Origin: Clostridiales bacterium | GTDB lineage: Bacteria; Bacillota; Clostridia; Christensenellales; Borkfalkiaceae | Direction of reading: 5' to 3' | NCBI GenBank assembly: GCA_015055545.1 | Contig: SVHY01000001.1 | Span: 81,079 to 145,078, forward strand | DNA: 64,000 nt | In this document: positions 1 to 8,349 of the stretch, piece after piece | How the letters are laid out: every line of letters begins with the position of its first letter | Position numbering within the stretch: position 1 is the first letter of the stretch | Notes under the pieces: generated by a model | Seen by the model: the letters and a program-made list of their open reading frames with translations, nothing else | The model's database searches: none | What the model was told of the DNA's origin: nothing | Position numbers and translations under genes: made by a program

Positions 1-267
1 TTTGAAGAAGATTATTATAGAATCTTTAAAGTAGAAACGCAAGACCTTAAAAAGACGGACTTTTGGCGCAACAAAGCAGATATTTTAAAAAAACTATTGC
101 CGTCGCTTTCCAACGAACAGAGCGATTTATTTTTCGCATACGCTAATTGTGAAGAACAGGTACAAAAATACTTTGCGAAAAGATTATATACGCTCGCTTT
201 TAAACAGGGATTTCAGCTTGCTTTGGAGCTTGCCGATAAACCAAATACACCGCCCAAGAGCGAATAA
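1..267 (+). CDS. DUF6809-like small protein, 3' part (partial at left edge)
   Basis: The window opens inside this reading frame, which runs 88 codons to a TAA. The protein is nearly identical to the complete 95-residue protein encoded on the other strand at 12584-12871, with only a few substitutions and one inserted residue near the end (ELADKP versus ELDKP). It ends in a charged PPKSE tail, and its AFKQGFQLALEL stretch matches the GF-L-A pattern of DUF6809-type proteins. Function is unknown. It is a paralogue created by duplication, so an XRE regulator may lie just outside the window. The family name is from memory of the pattern, so moderate. Confidence 0.7.
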   Translation, partial: FEEDYYRIFKVETQDLKKTDFWRNKADILKKLLPSLSNEQSDLFFAYANCEEQVQKYFAKRLYTLAFKQGFQLALELADKPNTPPKSE

Positions 268-299
268 AAAATAGGCTTTGCGAAAAGCCTATTTTTTTA
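267..299 (+). terminator. Rho-independent terminator
   Basis: The stem AATAGGCTTTGCG/AAAAGCCTATT is followed by a run of T directly after the stop codon of the partial gene. The same hairpin follows the paralogue at 12554-12586. Confidence 0.75.
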
Positions 300-310
300 C
301 GCATTGAAAA

Positions 311-1147
311 CTACCTATCGTAGTTTTCAATCATATCCAAGAGTTCTTCAAAACGGTATAAATCTTCGGGCGAATAATAATCAATGTAAATCCTGCCCTT
401 TTTATCGTTCCCTATCAGCGATACTTTGGTACGGTATACCCTGCGCATACGCTCGACGAACGCTTTCAATTCCTCGCTCTTTGCCGCGGCTTTTGCCGCG
501 TTTTCCTGTTTCAATACTTCGGGCGGCGTTAAATACGCTTTTACCGCGCGTTCCATCTCGCGCACCGAATAATCCCGCTTTAACGCCTCTTCTGCAAACG
601 CGTACTGCTTTTCCTTATCCACTTTCACAAGCGTCCGCGCATGTCCCGCCGAAAGCTTGCCGCTTTCAATCAAACCGATTACCTCGGGCGTGAGCGTCAA
701 AAGCCGCAACGTGTTGGCTACGTTTGGACGGGATTTCCCAACGAGCGCACCGATATCGTCCTGCGTAAACGAAAATTCGTCTATCAACCGTTTCATCAAA
801 TACGCCTCGTCCATCACCGCAAGCCGTTCCGTTTTCAACCGTTCCACAATAGAAAAACATTCTGCGTTATGGTCGGTAAAGGAATAAATCCGCACGTTCA
901 CTTCCCGCGCGCCCGTAAGCTTGTACGCCCAAAAATCGCGCTCGGCGGCAAGTAGTTTAAACCGACCGTTTTCGCTCTCGTTCACGGAAAACTCGCCCGC
1001 GCCGTTCAAAAGAAAATACGTCGCGCGGCTTTTTAGCTCTTTCTTGTCCCAAGCCGTTTCGTCTGAACTTGTATCTATTAAGGAAATGGGCACGGTTTTT
1101 TGCGTATAACTGATATTCAATTGATTGCGTTTTTTCGTCTTTTTCAT
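311..1147 (-). CDS. ParB/Noc-like DNA-binding protein
   Basis: This 278-residue protein belongs to the ParB/Spo0J/Noc family. A degenerate version of the ParB box is visible (AAERDFWAYKL in place of GERRxRA) followed by the hallmark HTH region FTQDDIGALVGKSRPNVANT and the segment SGKLSAGHARTLVK. Noc and Spo0J bind parS or NBS sites and act in segregation or division-site protection. The N-terminal arm is divergent, so CTP binding is not assured. I chose ATG 1147 because AAAGGTGG lies just upstream; an in-frame start 42 bases earlier overlaps the ftsH terminator. It follows ftsH, separated by a terminator. A small palindrome (305-329) overlaps its stop. Which paralogue it is cannot be decided. 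Confidence 0.8.
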   Translation of the reverse strand: MKKTKKRNQLNISYTQKTVPISLIDTSSDETAWDKKELKSRATYFLLNGAGEFSVNESENGRFKLLAAERDFWAYKLTGAREVNVRIYSFTDHNAECFSIVERLKTERLAVMDEAYLMKRLIDEFSFTQDDIGALVGKSRPNVANTLRLLTLTPEVIGLIESGKLSAGHARTLVKVDKEKQYAFAEEALKRDYSVREMERAVKAYLTPPEVLKQENAAKAAAKSEELKAFVERMRRVYRTKVSLIGNDKKGRIYIDYYSPEDLYRFEELLDMIENYDR

Positions 1148-1161
1148 AACGCCACCTTTGG

Positions 1162-1186
1162 AAAAACCGCGGCAATTCAGCCGCGG
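1162..1186 (-). terminator. Terminator after ftsH
   Basis: The stem CCGCGGC/GCCGCGG with a TTTTT run on the minus strand lies between the ftsH stop codon and the ParB-like gene. Confidence 0.75.
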
Positions 1187-1193
1187 CATTTTA

Positions 1194-3155
1194 TTATTCT
1201 TCCGTCTTTTCTTCCGATTTTTCTTCCGATTCCGTTTCGTCGCTGACGATATGCTCTTTGGAGGGTTTGGTCATGTTCACGAACGGATTGGTTTTATGCA
1301 CGTCCTCTTTCTCGTCCATAAACGCGATAACTTCCTTATAATCCGCGCCTTTCATAAGCATAGCCACTTCTTCGGTGTAAATGGTCTCTTTTTCTACGAG
1401 CACGCGGGACATATTATCAAGAACCGCTCGATTTTCTTTCAAGAGCTTGACTGCGCGTTCATGCGCCTCTTGGATCAGACGACGGATTTCCGAATCGATC
1501 GTCGCCGCCGTTTCTTGCGAATACCCACCACGGCTCTGATTACCGTATTCCATACCCATAAACACGGGCTGATCGGAATCGTACGCCACAAGTCCGAGCT
1601 TGTCGCTCATACCCCATTGCGTAACCATGCGCCGCGCCAGTTCGGATACGTGCTGCAAGTCCGCGCTCGCGCCCGTCGTTACGTCTTGGATAACGAGTTC
1701 TTCGGCTACTCTGCCGCCAAGCGACATACAAATATTATCGATAAGCTTGTTATACGAAACGTCGTTATCGTCCGTTTCGGGACGCGTCATGGTATAGCCC
1801 GCCGCTCTACCGCGGGGAATAATGGACACTTCGTGTACGGGGTCGCAATGCTTACAAAGACAAGCCAGCACCGCGTGGCCGGCCTCGTGATACGCCGTAC
1901 AACGTTTATCCGATTCGGTAACGACGCGGCTCTTTTTCTGCGGTCCCATAAGCACCTTGTTAATGCCGTCGTACAATTCGAGATTACCGATAAGTTTCTT
2001 ATTTGCCCGCGCAGCCAAAATTGCAGCCTCGTTTAAAAGGTTTGCAAGCTCTGCGCCCGAAAATCCTGCCGTAATCCGCGCCACCGTTTTGAAATTCACG
2101 TCCGCCGCCATAGGTTTGTTGCGCGCGTGCACTTTCAAAATTTGTTCACGCCCCTTTACGTCGGGTAAGTTGACGTTAATACGTCTATCGAACCGTCCCG
2201 GACGGAGCAACGCAGGGTCGAGAATATCCTCTCTGTTCGTCGCCGCCATAACGATAATACCGTCGTTCGCCTCAAACCCGTCCATTTGCACGAGAATTTG
2301 GTTAAGCGTCTGTTCTCTTTCGTCGTGGCCGCCGCCAAGCCCAGCGCCGCGCCGACGCCCAACCGCGTCGATTTCGTCCACGAAAATAATACACGGCTGA
2401 TTTTTCTTCGCCATATCAAACAGGTCGCGCACACGTTTTGCGCCCACACCCACGTACATTTCTACAAAGTCCGAACCGGAAACCGAGAAGAAGGGTACGC
2501 CCGCCTCGCCGGCAACCGCCTTTGCGAACAGCGTTTTACCCGTTCCCGGAGGCCCTACGAGCAACACGCCCGAGGGAATCCGCGCGCCAAGGTTGGAGAA
2601 TTTTTTGGGGTTTTTCAAGAACTCCACTACTTCGGCAAGTTCTTCCTTTTCTTCTTCCGCACCCGCAACGTCGGAAAAGCGTACTTTCAAATTGCTTTGC
2701 ACTTGCGCTTTGCTCTTGCCGATGTTCATATTCGCATTGCCCGCACCCGCCGCGCTACGCATAATCAGCCAGAACACGACTGCTACGAGAATAATACCCA
2801 AAAGCGGCATAAGGCTCGACCAAATACTACCCGCGTTCGGGTCGGCGAATTGAATATCAATAGCCGAAAGCTTGTCAACGCTCAATCCCACGTCGTTCAT
2901 GAACATGGAAAACGACATATAATCGTAAATGCTCGGTCCACCCTCGACGGTTACCATCGTACCGTCTACGAGCGTGGCTTGCCAGTTATAACCGTCCACG
3001 TACAATTTTTCCACTTCACCCTTTTTAAGCAGGGTAAGTAGTTCGGAAAAGAGAATTTCTTCCGCACCGAACGCGTCGGAAAGCAAAATCCCGATAAGAG
3101 CCACGGCTACGACGCCGATGACAATCCACATAATAATTTTCGATTTCTTGGTCAA
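1194..3155 (-). CDS. ftsH: ATP-dependent zinc metalloprotease FtsH
   Basis: FtsH is a membrane-anchored AAA+ protease that extracts and degrades membrane and regulatory proteins. The 653-residue product has two membrane segments (about 7-25 and 112-132) bracketing the FtsH extracellular domain, Walker A GPPGTGKT (201-208), Walker [10 protein letters not shown] (255-263), the second region of homology (305-324), the zinc motif HEAGH (423-427) and the third ligand Asp near 499. The C-terminus is Glu/Lys/Ser rich. The start codon is TTG: AAGGAG lies nine bases before it, while the first ATG is eight codons inside. A promoter is at 3228-3256. Confidence 0.97.
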   Translation of the reverse strand: MTKKSKIIMWIVIGVVAVALIGILLSDAFGAEEILFSELLTLLKKGEVEKLYVDGYNWQATLVDGTMVTVEGGPSIYDYMSFSMFMNDVGLSVDKLSAIDIQFADPNAGSIWSSLMPLLGIILVAVVFWLIMRSAAGAGNANMNIGKSKAQVQSNLKVRFSDVAGAEEEKEELAEVVEFLKNPKKFSNLGARIPSGVLLVGPPGTGKTLFAKAVAGEAGVPFFSVSGSDFVEMYVGVGAKRVRDLFDMAKKNQPCIIFVDEIDAVGRRRGAGLGGGHDEREQTLNQILVQMDGFEANDGIIVMAATNREDILDPALLRPGRFDRRINVNLPDVKGREQILKVHARNKPMAADVNFKTVARITAGFSGAELANLLNEAAILAARANKKLIGNLELYDGINKVLMGPQKKSRVVTESDKRCTAYHEAGHAVLACLCKHCDPVHEVSIIPRGRAAGYTMTRPETDDNDVSYNKLIDNICMSLGGRVAEELVIQDVTTGASADLQHVSELARRMVTQWGMSDKLGLVAYDSDQPVFMGMEYGNQSRGGYSQETAATIDSEIRRLIQEAHERAVKLLKENRAVLDNMSRVLVEKETIYTEEVAMLMKGADYKEVIAFMDEKEDVHKTNPFVNMTKPSKEHIVSDETESEEKSEEKTEE

Positions 3156-3227
3156 GGTTGTATACTCCTTACGTATTCAATATTCATTTATACCCGTTTC
3201 CCGTCCAAAATAAACGGCTTTGCGTAT

Positions 3228-3256
3228 ATTTTACCATAAGTAAAAGTGTTTTACAA
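3228..3256 (-). promoter_or_regulatory. ftsH promoter
   Basis: TTGTAA, 17-base spacer, TAAAAT on the minus strand, 73 bases upstream of the ftsH start. Confidence 0.6.
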
Positions 3257-3417
3257 GCGTTTTTCTACGCATATTTAAAACATTTAACAAACATTCACGT
3301 ATTTTACACAAAGCGGGGGACGCCCCGCGGCGAAACTTCTACAAGTTTCCGTCCGTTTTTCTATCGCACCCCCGTCTTGTCATTCTGGAATGGCGCGTCG
3401 CGAAATGATACAATCTC

Positions 3418-3470
3418 TTATAAATTTTACCATAATTATGCATTTTGCATTATGCATTATGCATTTTCTT
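3418..3470. repeat. ATGCAT-type mosaic repeat (one arm)
   Basis: The core TATAAATTTTACCATAAT is followed by four iterations of ATGCATTNTGCATT. It belongs to the same repeat type as 29777-29857 and 39368-39457. The repeat overlaps the last codons of the AraC gene. Confidence 0.75.
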
Positions 3471-4202
3471 CACCCTATAATACGTCTGCTGACTCTTAAA
3501 CCCCGCTTCGTAGATAAGCTCTGTTACCGTCGTGTCGCCGTCCTTTTTCCGTTTCTCCACGTACGCAAGCCTAAGCCCGTTTACGTACGCGGAAATCCCC
3601 GTTTTCAAATACCTGTGAAATACCCGCGAAATATGCGCTTCGGCATACCCAAGTACGCGTGCAAGCGTTTTTCTCGACACGTCCTCGCGGTAATTTTCAT
3701 GGATAAACGCGAGCATTTTTCTAATCAATTCCACTTCCCCGCCGCCGCGCTCTTCTATCCATTCTATCTTGTCGTTTAACGTCGCCAAAAACAGCTCCAA
3801 CGCCACGGCCTGCACGCTCTCGCTTTTGTCCTGCAAAAGATACTCGTCCACGATTTTTAACAGCTCGTCGCAAAGCGCCGCGTCCTTGATTAATTTGTCT
3901 TTTATCCGTAAATTTTTATGCCGCGCGTGAAACGCCGCTGCCGCTTCTTGCGGAATAATCACCACGCGACAGTCCTCGTTCCACTTGGTTTCGTACGCGT
4001 GCACGTCATAACTGTCAATCACCGTCACCGTGTCGTTGTCCGCGCAATACTCTTCGCCGTTTATGTGCATGGTCTTTTCCCCGCGCTTTACGATAAGCAC
4101 TTCCAAATTTCCATGGAAATGCGCAGGAAAATCATACGCTTGGCTTCGCAGTACGTACGGCAACGTATCCAACTCTCTATGCCGTTCATAAAAACTCTTC
4201 AT
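3450..4202 (-). CDS. AraC-family transcriptional regulator, C-terminus altered by repeat
   Basis: The 250-residue protein has an N-terminal cupin-type sensor domain (about 1-130, with the HFHGNLEV motif) and a C-terminal AraC double HTH (about 155-248, ending in AGFKSQQTYYRVKK). It is divergent from the GH3 glycosidase gene, so it probably controls it in response to a sugar. The protein stops right after the second HTH with MHNA, encoded by the ATGCATAATGCATAA repeat; relatives such as the AraC protein at 22437-23219 continue for about ten more residues (GHAPRQFL type). Loss of that tail could weaken the second HTH. Promoter not identified. Confidence 0.88.
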   Translation of the reverse strand: MKSFYERHRELDTLPYVLRSQAYDFPAHFHGNLEVLIVKRGEKTMHINGEEYCADNDTVTVIDSYDVHAYETKWNEDCRVVIIPQEAAAAFHARHKNLRIKDKLIKDAALCDELLKIVDEYLLQDKSESVQAVALELFLATLNDKIEWIEERGGGEVELIRKMLAFIHENYREDVSRKTLARVLGYAEAHISRVFHRYLKTGISAYVNGLRLAYVEKRKKDGDTTVTELIYEAGFKSQQTYYRVKKMHNA

Positions 4203-4303
4203 GTTTATATTTTATCACAAAATGAGAGTATTTTCAACCGTTTTATTGTATATTTTGAGAGATTTATATGTTATAATAGAAAAAAGCAGGAGGAAAAGGC
4301 TTT

Positions 4304-6289
4304 ATGAAATACGATATTAAACAACTCACTTTGGACGAAAAATTAGCGCTACTTTGCGGAAAAGACGGCTGGCGTTTGGAAACGGCAAACGGTAAATTGC
4401 CGTCCGTGTGGCTGTCGGACGGACCGAACGGGCTTCGCAAGCGCGTAAAAAACGAAGAAACGGGCGAATTGACCACGGTGAAAGCAACGGCTATGCCGAA
4501 TATTCACTTAATCGCCAACACTTGGGATCCCGAACTCGCGTATTTAGACGGCGCGACGATTGCCGACGAGTGTTTGGAAAACGACGTAGACGTGTTACTC
4601 GCACCGGGCGTGAACATCAAACGTACCCCACTCTGCGGCAGAAATTTTGAATATTTCTCCGAAGACCCGTACCTTGCAGGCACGCTCGCCAAAGCGTACA
4701 TAGAAGGCGTACAAAGCAAAGGCGTGGGCACGTCGCTCAAACACTATTGCCTGAATAACCGCGAATTTTGTCGCACCTGCCAATCAAGCGAAGTAGACGA
4801 ACGCACTTTGCGCGAAATCTACCTGCCTGCGTTCGAGATTGCCTTGCAAGCCAAGCCTTGGACGGTTATGTGTTCGTACAATCTTGTAAACGGTGTTTGG
4901 GCAAGCGAAAACAAATGGCTTTTGCAGGATATTTTGCGCGACGAATTCGGCTACGACGGGGTAATCGTGTCCGACTGGAACGCAGTCCGTAGCGGTTGGC
5001 GCGCGGTAAAAGCGTCGCTCGATTTATGCATGCCTTACCGCTTTAACCATTTTGAGAACGTGAAAACCGCCTACGAAAACGGCTGGCTGACGGAAGAAGA
5101 AATCGATGCTTGTATCACCCGTTTGCTTGCGTTTATGGAAAAAACGCAAACGCAAAAACAGTCGGTTACTACCACGAAAGAACAGCGCCACGAAAACGCC
5201 GTAAAAATCGTACGCGAAGGCATCGTGCTTATGAAAAACGACGACGGGATTTTACCGCTTAAACAAGGCAATATCTTCGTCGGCGGCGGTTGGTTTAACA
5301 CCTGCAACGCCTACGGCGGCGGTGGTAGCGCGTACGTCCAAAGCGAATACTTGCCCCAGCCCTTACACGAACAACTCGCCGAAAGACTGGGCGATAAGGC
5401 AAACGTTTTCGCTGACGTTCTTCCGTTTATGCTCCGACAGGAATACGAACTTTGTTCGCGCGCAGACGTCGCAGTTTTGTGCGTAGGCACGGGCAAAAAT
5501 ATCGAGTTTGAGGGTGGCGACAGAACGGATATCCGCTTGCCAATTGAACAGGAAGAATTTATCGTAAATTGCGCGAAACGCAACCCCAACACCGTCGTCG
5601 TGCTCAACACGGGCAGCGCAATAGACGTTTCCGCTTGGGTGGATAAGGTCAAAGCGGTCGTATTGCTCGGCTTTGCGGGCGAAGGCGGCATGGAGGCACT
5701 TGCGGATATTCTCACGGGCAAAGCTTGCCCTTGCGGTAAACTCTCCGAAACCTTCCCCGTTTGTCTGGAAGATACGCCTACGGGCAGCGCGCACGGCAAC
5801 GGTTTTTACGAACGCTACGACGAGGGCGTGTTCGTCGGCTACCGCTGGTTCGATAGCAAAGAAAAACAAGTCCAATTCCCCTTTGGGTACGGACTCTCGT
5901 ATGCGAAATTTGAATATTCGGATATGCAGATTAAAAAATTGAGCGAAACGGACTACGAAGTATCGTTCACTGTCACGAACGTCGGCGATTGCGATGCTAA
6001 GGAAATTTCGCAACTGTACGTCCGCGACGTGTGCGCCATGGTCTCCCGCCCCGACAAGGAATTAAAGGACTTTGTCAAAACGTCGCTCAAAGCAGGCGAA
6101 AGCAAGCGCGTAAGCATGAACCTCAACTACCGCTCGTTCGCCTTTTACAGCGTACCCTTGAAAAAGTGGCATATTGAAAACGGCGATTTCGATATCCTTA
6201 TCGGCGCGTCGTCGCGGGATATCCGTTTGCAACGTCGCATCGAAATCACGCTCCCCGAAACAGAGCAGTACACAAAAACCGCGTTGTAA
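4304..6289 (+). CDS. Glycoside hydrolase family 3 beta-glycosidase
   Basis: This 661-residue GH3 enzyme should hydrolyse beta-linked glucosides or related oligosaccharides. It has the (beta/alpha)8 domain with the KH...N..E motif at 146-154, the predicted nucleophile Asp224 in GVIVSDWNAV, the alpha/beta sandwich domain with EGGDR as candidate acid/base region, and a C-terminal fibronectin type III-like domain. There is no signal peptide, so it acts in the cytoplasm on imported sugars. AGGAGG lies 10 bases before ATG 4304, and an extended -10 (TGTTATAAT) lies upstream. It faces an AraC regulator. Exact substrate cannot be told from sequence. Confidence 0.93.
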   Translation: MKYDIKQLTLDEKLALLCGKDGWRLETANGKLPSVWLSDGPNGLRKRVKNEETGELTTVKATAMPNIHLIANTWDPELAYLDGATIADECLENDVDVLLAPGVNIKRTPLCGRNFEYFSEDPYLAGTLAKAYIEGVQSKGVGTSLKHYCLNNREFCRTCQSSEVDERTLREIYLPAFEIALQAKPWTVMCSYNLVNGVWASENKWLLQDILRDEFGYDGVIVSDWNAVRSGWRAVKASLDLCMPYRFNHFENVKTAYENGWLTEEEIDACITRLLAFMEKTQTQKQSVTTTKEQRHENAVKIVREGIVLMKNDDGILPLKQGNIFVGGGWFNTCNAYGGGGSAYVQSEYLPQPLHEQLAERLGDKANVFADVLPFMLRQEYELCSRADVAVLCVGTGKNIEFEGGDRTDIRLPIEQEEFIVNCAKRNPNTVVVLNTGSAIDVSAWVDKVKAVVLLGFAGEGGMEALADILTGKACPCGKLSETFPVCLEDTPTGSAHGNGFYERYDEGVFVGYRWFDSKEKQVQFPFGYGLSYAKFEYSDMQIKKLSETDYEVSFTVTNVGDCDAKEISQLYVRDVCAMVSRPDKELKDFVKTSLKAGESKRVSMNLNYRSFAFYSVPLKKWHIENGDFDILIGASSRDIRLQRRIEITLPETEQYTKTAL

Positions 6290-6298
6290 TAAATGAAA

Positions 6299-6421
6299 AA
6301 TCACCGCAATAGCGGTGTATGTAATCCGCGCAAGCGGTATGCAATCAATATATTGTATGTTATCAAGCCATTGGATTACATGCGCCTTACGGCGATTACA
6401 TGCCAAGCCTGTCGGCTTGGA
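6299..6421. repeat. Mosaic hairpin array, ATGTAAT dialect
   Basis: Hairpins CACCGCAATAGCGGTG, CCGCGCAAGCGG, then an AT-rich core (ATCAATATATTGTATG), then CGCCTTACGGCG and CCAAGCCTGTCGGCTTGG. Spacers read ATGTAAT to the left of the core and ATTACAT to the right, so the two arms mirror each other. Confidence 0.7.
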
Positions 6422-6422
6422 T

Positions 6423-6462
6423 AAAAAACACCTAAAACGAACGATTCGTTTTAGGTGTTTTT
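6423..6462. terminator. Bidirectional terminator
   Basis: The perfect stem AACACCTAAAACGAA/TTCGTTTTAGGTGTT has A and T runs on both sides. It terminates tRNA-Ala on the minus strand and probably the GH3 gene on the plus strand. Confidence 0.8.
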
Positions 6463-6538
6463 TGGTGGAGCTAAGGGGAGTCGAACCCCTGACCTTTTGA
6501 ATGCCATTCAAACGCGCTACCAACTGCGCTATAACCCC
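6463..6538 (-). tRNA. tRNA-Ala (anticodon GGC)
   Basis: The minus strand folds as a full cloverleaf. The acceptor pairs GGGGTTA with TAGCTCC, the T arm holds GGTTCGACTCC, and the anticodon stem TTTGA/TCAAA encloses the loop ATGGCAT with anticodon GGC (Ala). The CCA end is encoded. A consensus promoter is at 6627-6655. Confidence 0.95.
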
Positions 6539-6569
6539 ATAACCAAAACAATATAATCCGCACCCGCGC

Positions 6570-6621
6570 AAAAGGCGTCTTTTTGTCGCTTTTCGCCCAC
6601 CGCGTTCTTGCCGTATGTTCA
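6570..6621. mobile_element. Fragment of the TA-flanked MITE
   Basis: About 52 bases match the internal part of the MITEs at 7673-7950 and 35503-35779, sharing AAGGCGTCTTTTTGTCGC and the GTTCTTGCCGTATGT segment. No terminal inverted repeats remain. It occupies the 5' leader of tRNA-Ala. Confidence 0.65.
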
Positions 6622-6626
6622 TTTTT

Positions 6627-6655
6627 ATTATACCCGAAATTCTTGCACCTGTCAA
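6627..6655 (-). promoter_or_regulatory. tRNA-Ala promoter within an inverted repeat
   Basis: TTGACA, 17 bases, TATAAT on the minus strand. The spacer and -35 lie inside the perfect inverted repeat CCCGAAATTCTTG/CAAGAATTTCGGG (6633-6665), which could also terminate the upstream gene ending at 6676. Confidence 0.8.
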
Positions 6656-6675
6656 GAATTTCGGGTATTAAAATC

Positions 6676-7065
6676 TTATTTATTAAATCTACCTTTGGAG
6701 CTGGTAAGTTGCGAATCGGCGCGGCATACCGTGTCGCCCAAGTTAAACATTTGCATGATTTTCGCTTTAATCGCACCCATTTTCGGTTTCAATTTCACGT
6801 CGTAGTCGATGATATACACTTCTTCGTCCGCATCGTAGGTTACGCGCCCGCGCGGGAAATCGTCGTAGGCGTACGCTTTATATTTGCCTTGGCAACGCTT
6901 GGCAGAAAGCTTTTTCCACATATCTTCATGGCTCTTTTCATACATAATAAATTCGTCGCCGAAATCCGAACGCCAATCGGGATCGTATTGTTCCGTGTCG
7001 TACACGATATCTAAATACCCGCCTTCGTCGCAAATCCAAAATATACCAACCGTAATTTTATCCAT
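6676..7065 (-). CDS. Hypothetical protein, 129 aa
   Basis: I do not recognise this family. The protein is soluble and acidic in its first two thirds, with aromatic-rich segments (IFWICDEGGYLDIVYDTEQYDPDW and a YKAYAYDDFPRGRV stretch) and a basic C-terminus. There are no membrane segments and no Cys clusters; the pattern resembles small single-domain beta-rich proteins. AGGA lies about 12 bases before ATG 7065, which is a modest ribosome site. It stands alone between tRNA-Ala and the divergent YlmC gene, with an AT-rich upstream region containing a TATAAT. Confidence 0.7.
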   Translation of the reverse strand: MDKITVGIFWICDEGGYLDIVYDTEQYDPDWRSDFGDEFIMYEKSHEDMWKKLSAKRCQGKYKAYAYDDFPRGRVTYDADEEVYIIDYDVKLKPKMGAIKAKIMQMFNLGDTVCRADSQLTSSKGRFNK

Positions 7066-7268
7066 TTTTTCTTTCTTCCTAATTCTTTATATATATTTGT
7101 ATATATTTTCGTATATATTATAGTATTTCCACGTCAAAAAGTAAATAGAATGACGGATAAAAAGGAAAATTTTTTCAATTTGTCGCTTTTTCCCTTTTTC
7201 GCCCTGTTTTTGTTCTTTTTTCACATTTTTCTTTCTTCTCGCATATACTAAACCAAGGAGCATAGATT

Positions 7269-7589
7269 ATGGAATTGAGTTTTTCGGAATTACGCACGAA
7301 AGAAGTGGTAAACACGCAAGACGGAAAAAAGCTCGGCAAGCCTTGCGACGTGGTATTGTGCTATCCCGAAAACAGGTGGCTTGGAATAGTCGCGCCGAAC
7401 GGTCGCGGGTTTGGACTTAAAAAAAGCAACGTGTTTATCGAGCTGAAAAACATCGTTAAAATCGGAGAAGACGTAATTTTAGTAAACGTAGGCTTGCCGA
7501 AAAAACCGACGGGCAAACGCAACGATTGTCCACCGCCGCCCATGCCAGCGCCGTACTCAGCGGGCAGGAATTTTGACGAATACGAATAA
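7269..7589 (+). CDS. YlmC/YmxH family PRC-barrel sporulation protein
   Basis: This 106-residue protein has a single PRC-barrel-like domain (about 1-78) that begins MELSFSELRTKEVVN and contains DGKKLGKPCDVV, the usual YlmC/YmxH pattern. The family is linked to sporulation in Clostridia and Bacilli but its biochemical role is unknown. The C-terminal 25 residues are Pro-rich and probably disordered. AAGGAG lies nine bases before the ATG at 7269. The gene is monocistronic and is followed by a MITE. Confidence 0.85.
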   Translation: MELSFSELRTKEVVNTQDGKKLGKPCDVVLCYPENRWLGIVAPNGRGFGLKKSNVFIELKNIVKIGEDVILVNVGLPKKPTGKRNDCPPPPMPAPYSAGRNFDEYE

Positions 7590-7672
7590 ATTCGACGAAA
7601 ATTTCATAAAAAGCGAAAAAGCGCATAAAAAACTGATTGACTTTTGATTCCTGCGGTGCTATAATAAACAAG

Positions 7673-7950
7673 TAGCCTGACAAGAGGTGAACCGCAATAA
7701 GCCCCAAAGGCGTCTTTTTGTCGCTTTTCGCGGTTCGCGTTCTTGCCGTATGTCCAATACGCCTGCGCCCACGCCCCACAAAAATCGTCTAAAAATACGC
7801 TCTTTGGGGTGCGAAGCAGTTTTAACGAGCAAAAAGGCGTTTAGACAAGGAATTAAGCGCAATCATACCCAAGTATTATAAGCGAGATTGACGAAGTATA
7901 ATCGGCTTTTTGCCGTTTAAACCTTGTTGGGTTCACCTCTTGTCAGGCTA
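7673..7950. mobile_element. MITE, 278 bp, TA-flanked, copy 1
   Basis: The element begins TAGCCTGACAAGAGGTGAAC and ends with its exact inverted complement, so terminal inverted repeats are about 20 bases. It is bounded by TA on both sides, the target preference of the IS630/Tc1-mariner superfamily. It encodes no transposase. A second copy at 35503-35779 is close in sequence and opposite in orientation. The right end stops five bases before tRNA-Val. Confidence 0.85.
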
Positions 7951-7955
7951 ATAGC

Positions 7956-8033
7956 GGAGGCATAGTCTCAGTTGGTTAGAGCGCTCGCTTCACATGCGAG
8001 AGGTCAGGGGTTCAAGTCCCTTTGTCTCCACCA
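7956..8033 (+). tRNA. tRNA-Val (anticodon CAC)
   Basis: Full cloverleaf: acceptor GGAGGCA pairs with TGTCTCC, anticodon stem CTCGC/GCGAG encloses TTCACAT with anticodon CAC, the T arm holds GTTCAAGTCC, and CCA is encoded. No clear promoter lies between the MITE end (7950) and the tRNA, so transcription must start within or beyond the MITE. Confidence 0.95.
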
Positions 8034-8069
8034 AAAAAGAAAAAGGGCGAAGAGCCCTTTTTCTTTTTT
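8034..8069 (+). terminator. tRNA-Val terminator
   Basis: AAAGAAAAAGGGC/GCCCTTTTTCTTT stem with a GAAGA loop and a T-rich 3' side directly after the CCA end. Confidence 0.85.
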
Positions 8070-8310
8070 GGTCGAAGTCCGTCTTTACAAAGGGACTTGA
8101 GGGTGGGAGCCGTTTTGCGAGAGCAAAACGCTTTGCCTTACGGGCTCAAACCAAAGATAAACTTGACGGCAAAGTCGGCAATTAATAATTGCCGAGCGGG
8201 GCGCGCCGCTAAAGGCGCAAGTCCAGAGCAGAACGCCTGTATTATCAGGGGTTCACGCGAGTGAGCGAGAACCCCGTCGATTGTATTTTTTCCTGCCCAC
8301 AAAAAAACGC
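8070..8310. other. Intergenic stretch with several hairpins
   Basis: No gene is seen. The stretch holds a 14-base inverted copy (8087-8100) of the tRNA-Val T arm and hairpins such as GGCAATTAATAATTGCC, GCGCCGCTAAAGGCGC and GGGGTTCACGCG...GAACCCC. It resembles the mosaic hairpin regions elsewhere but has no constant spacer. Confidence 0.5.
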
Positions 8311-8340
8311 TTGCCAAAGCAAGTAGAAATATGTTAAAAT
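8311..8340 (+). promoter_or_regulatory. Promoter of the FNT-CPCC gene
   Basis: TTGCCA, 18 bases, TAAAAT. The start codon at 8350 is nine bases after the -10, so the mRNA would have a leader of only about three bases. Confidence 0.55.
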
Positions 8341-8349
8341 AATACAACT

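Noticed and set aside
1125..2036. 303-codon open frame on the plus strand opposite ftsH
   Set aside because: It is antisense to a fully supported ftsH, is rich in Arg, His and Phe from mirror codons, and shows no family features. The same holds for long antisense frames opposite feoB (10433-11605) and alaS (30209-31648).
7456..7862. Reading frames of 67-107 codons over the MITE, and 35571-35817 in copy 2
   Set aside because: They are not conserved between the copies, have no ribosome sites and no transposase motifs such as DDE.
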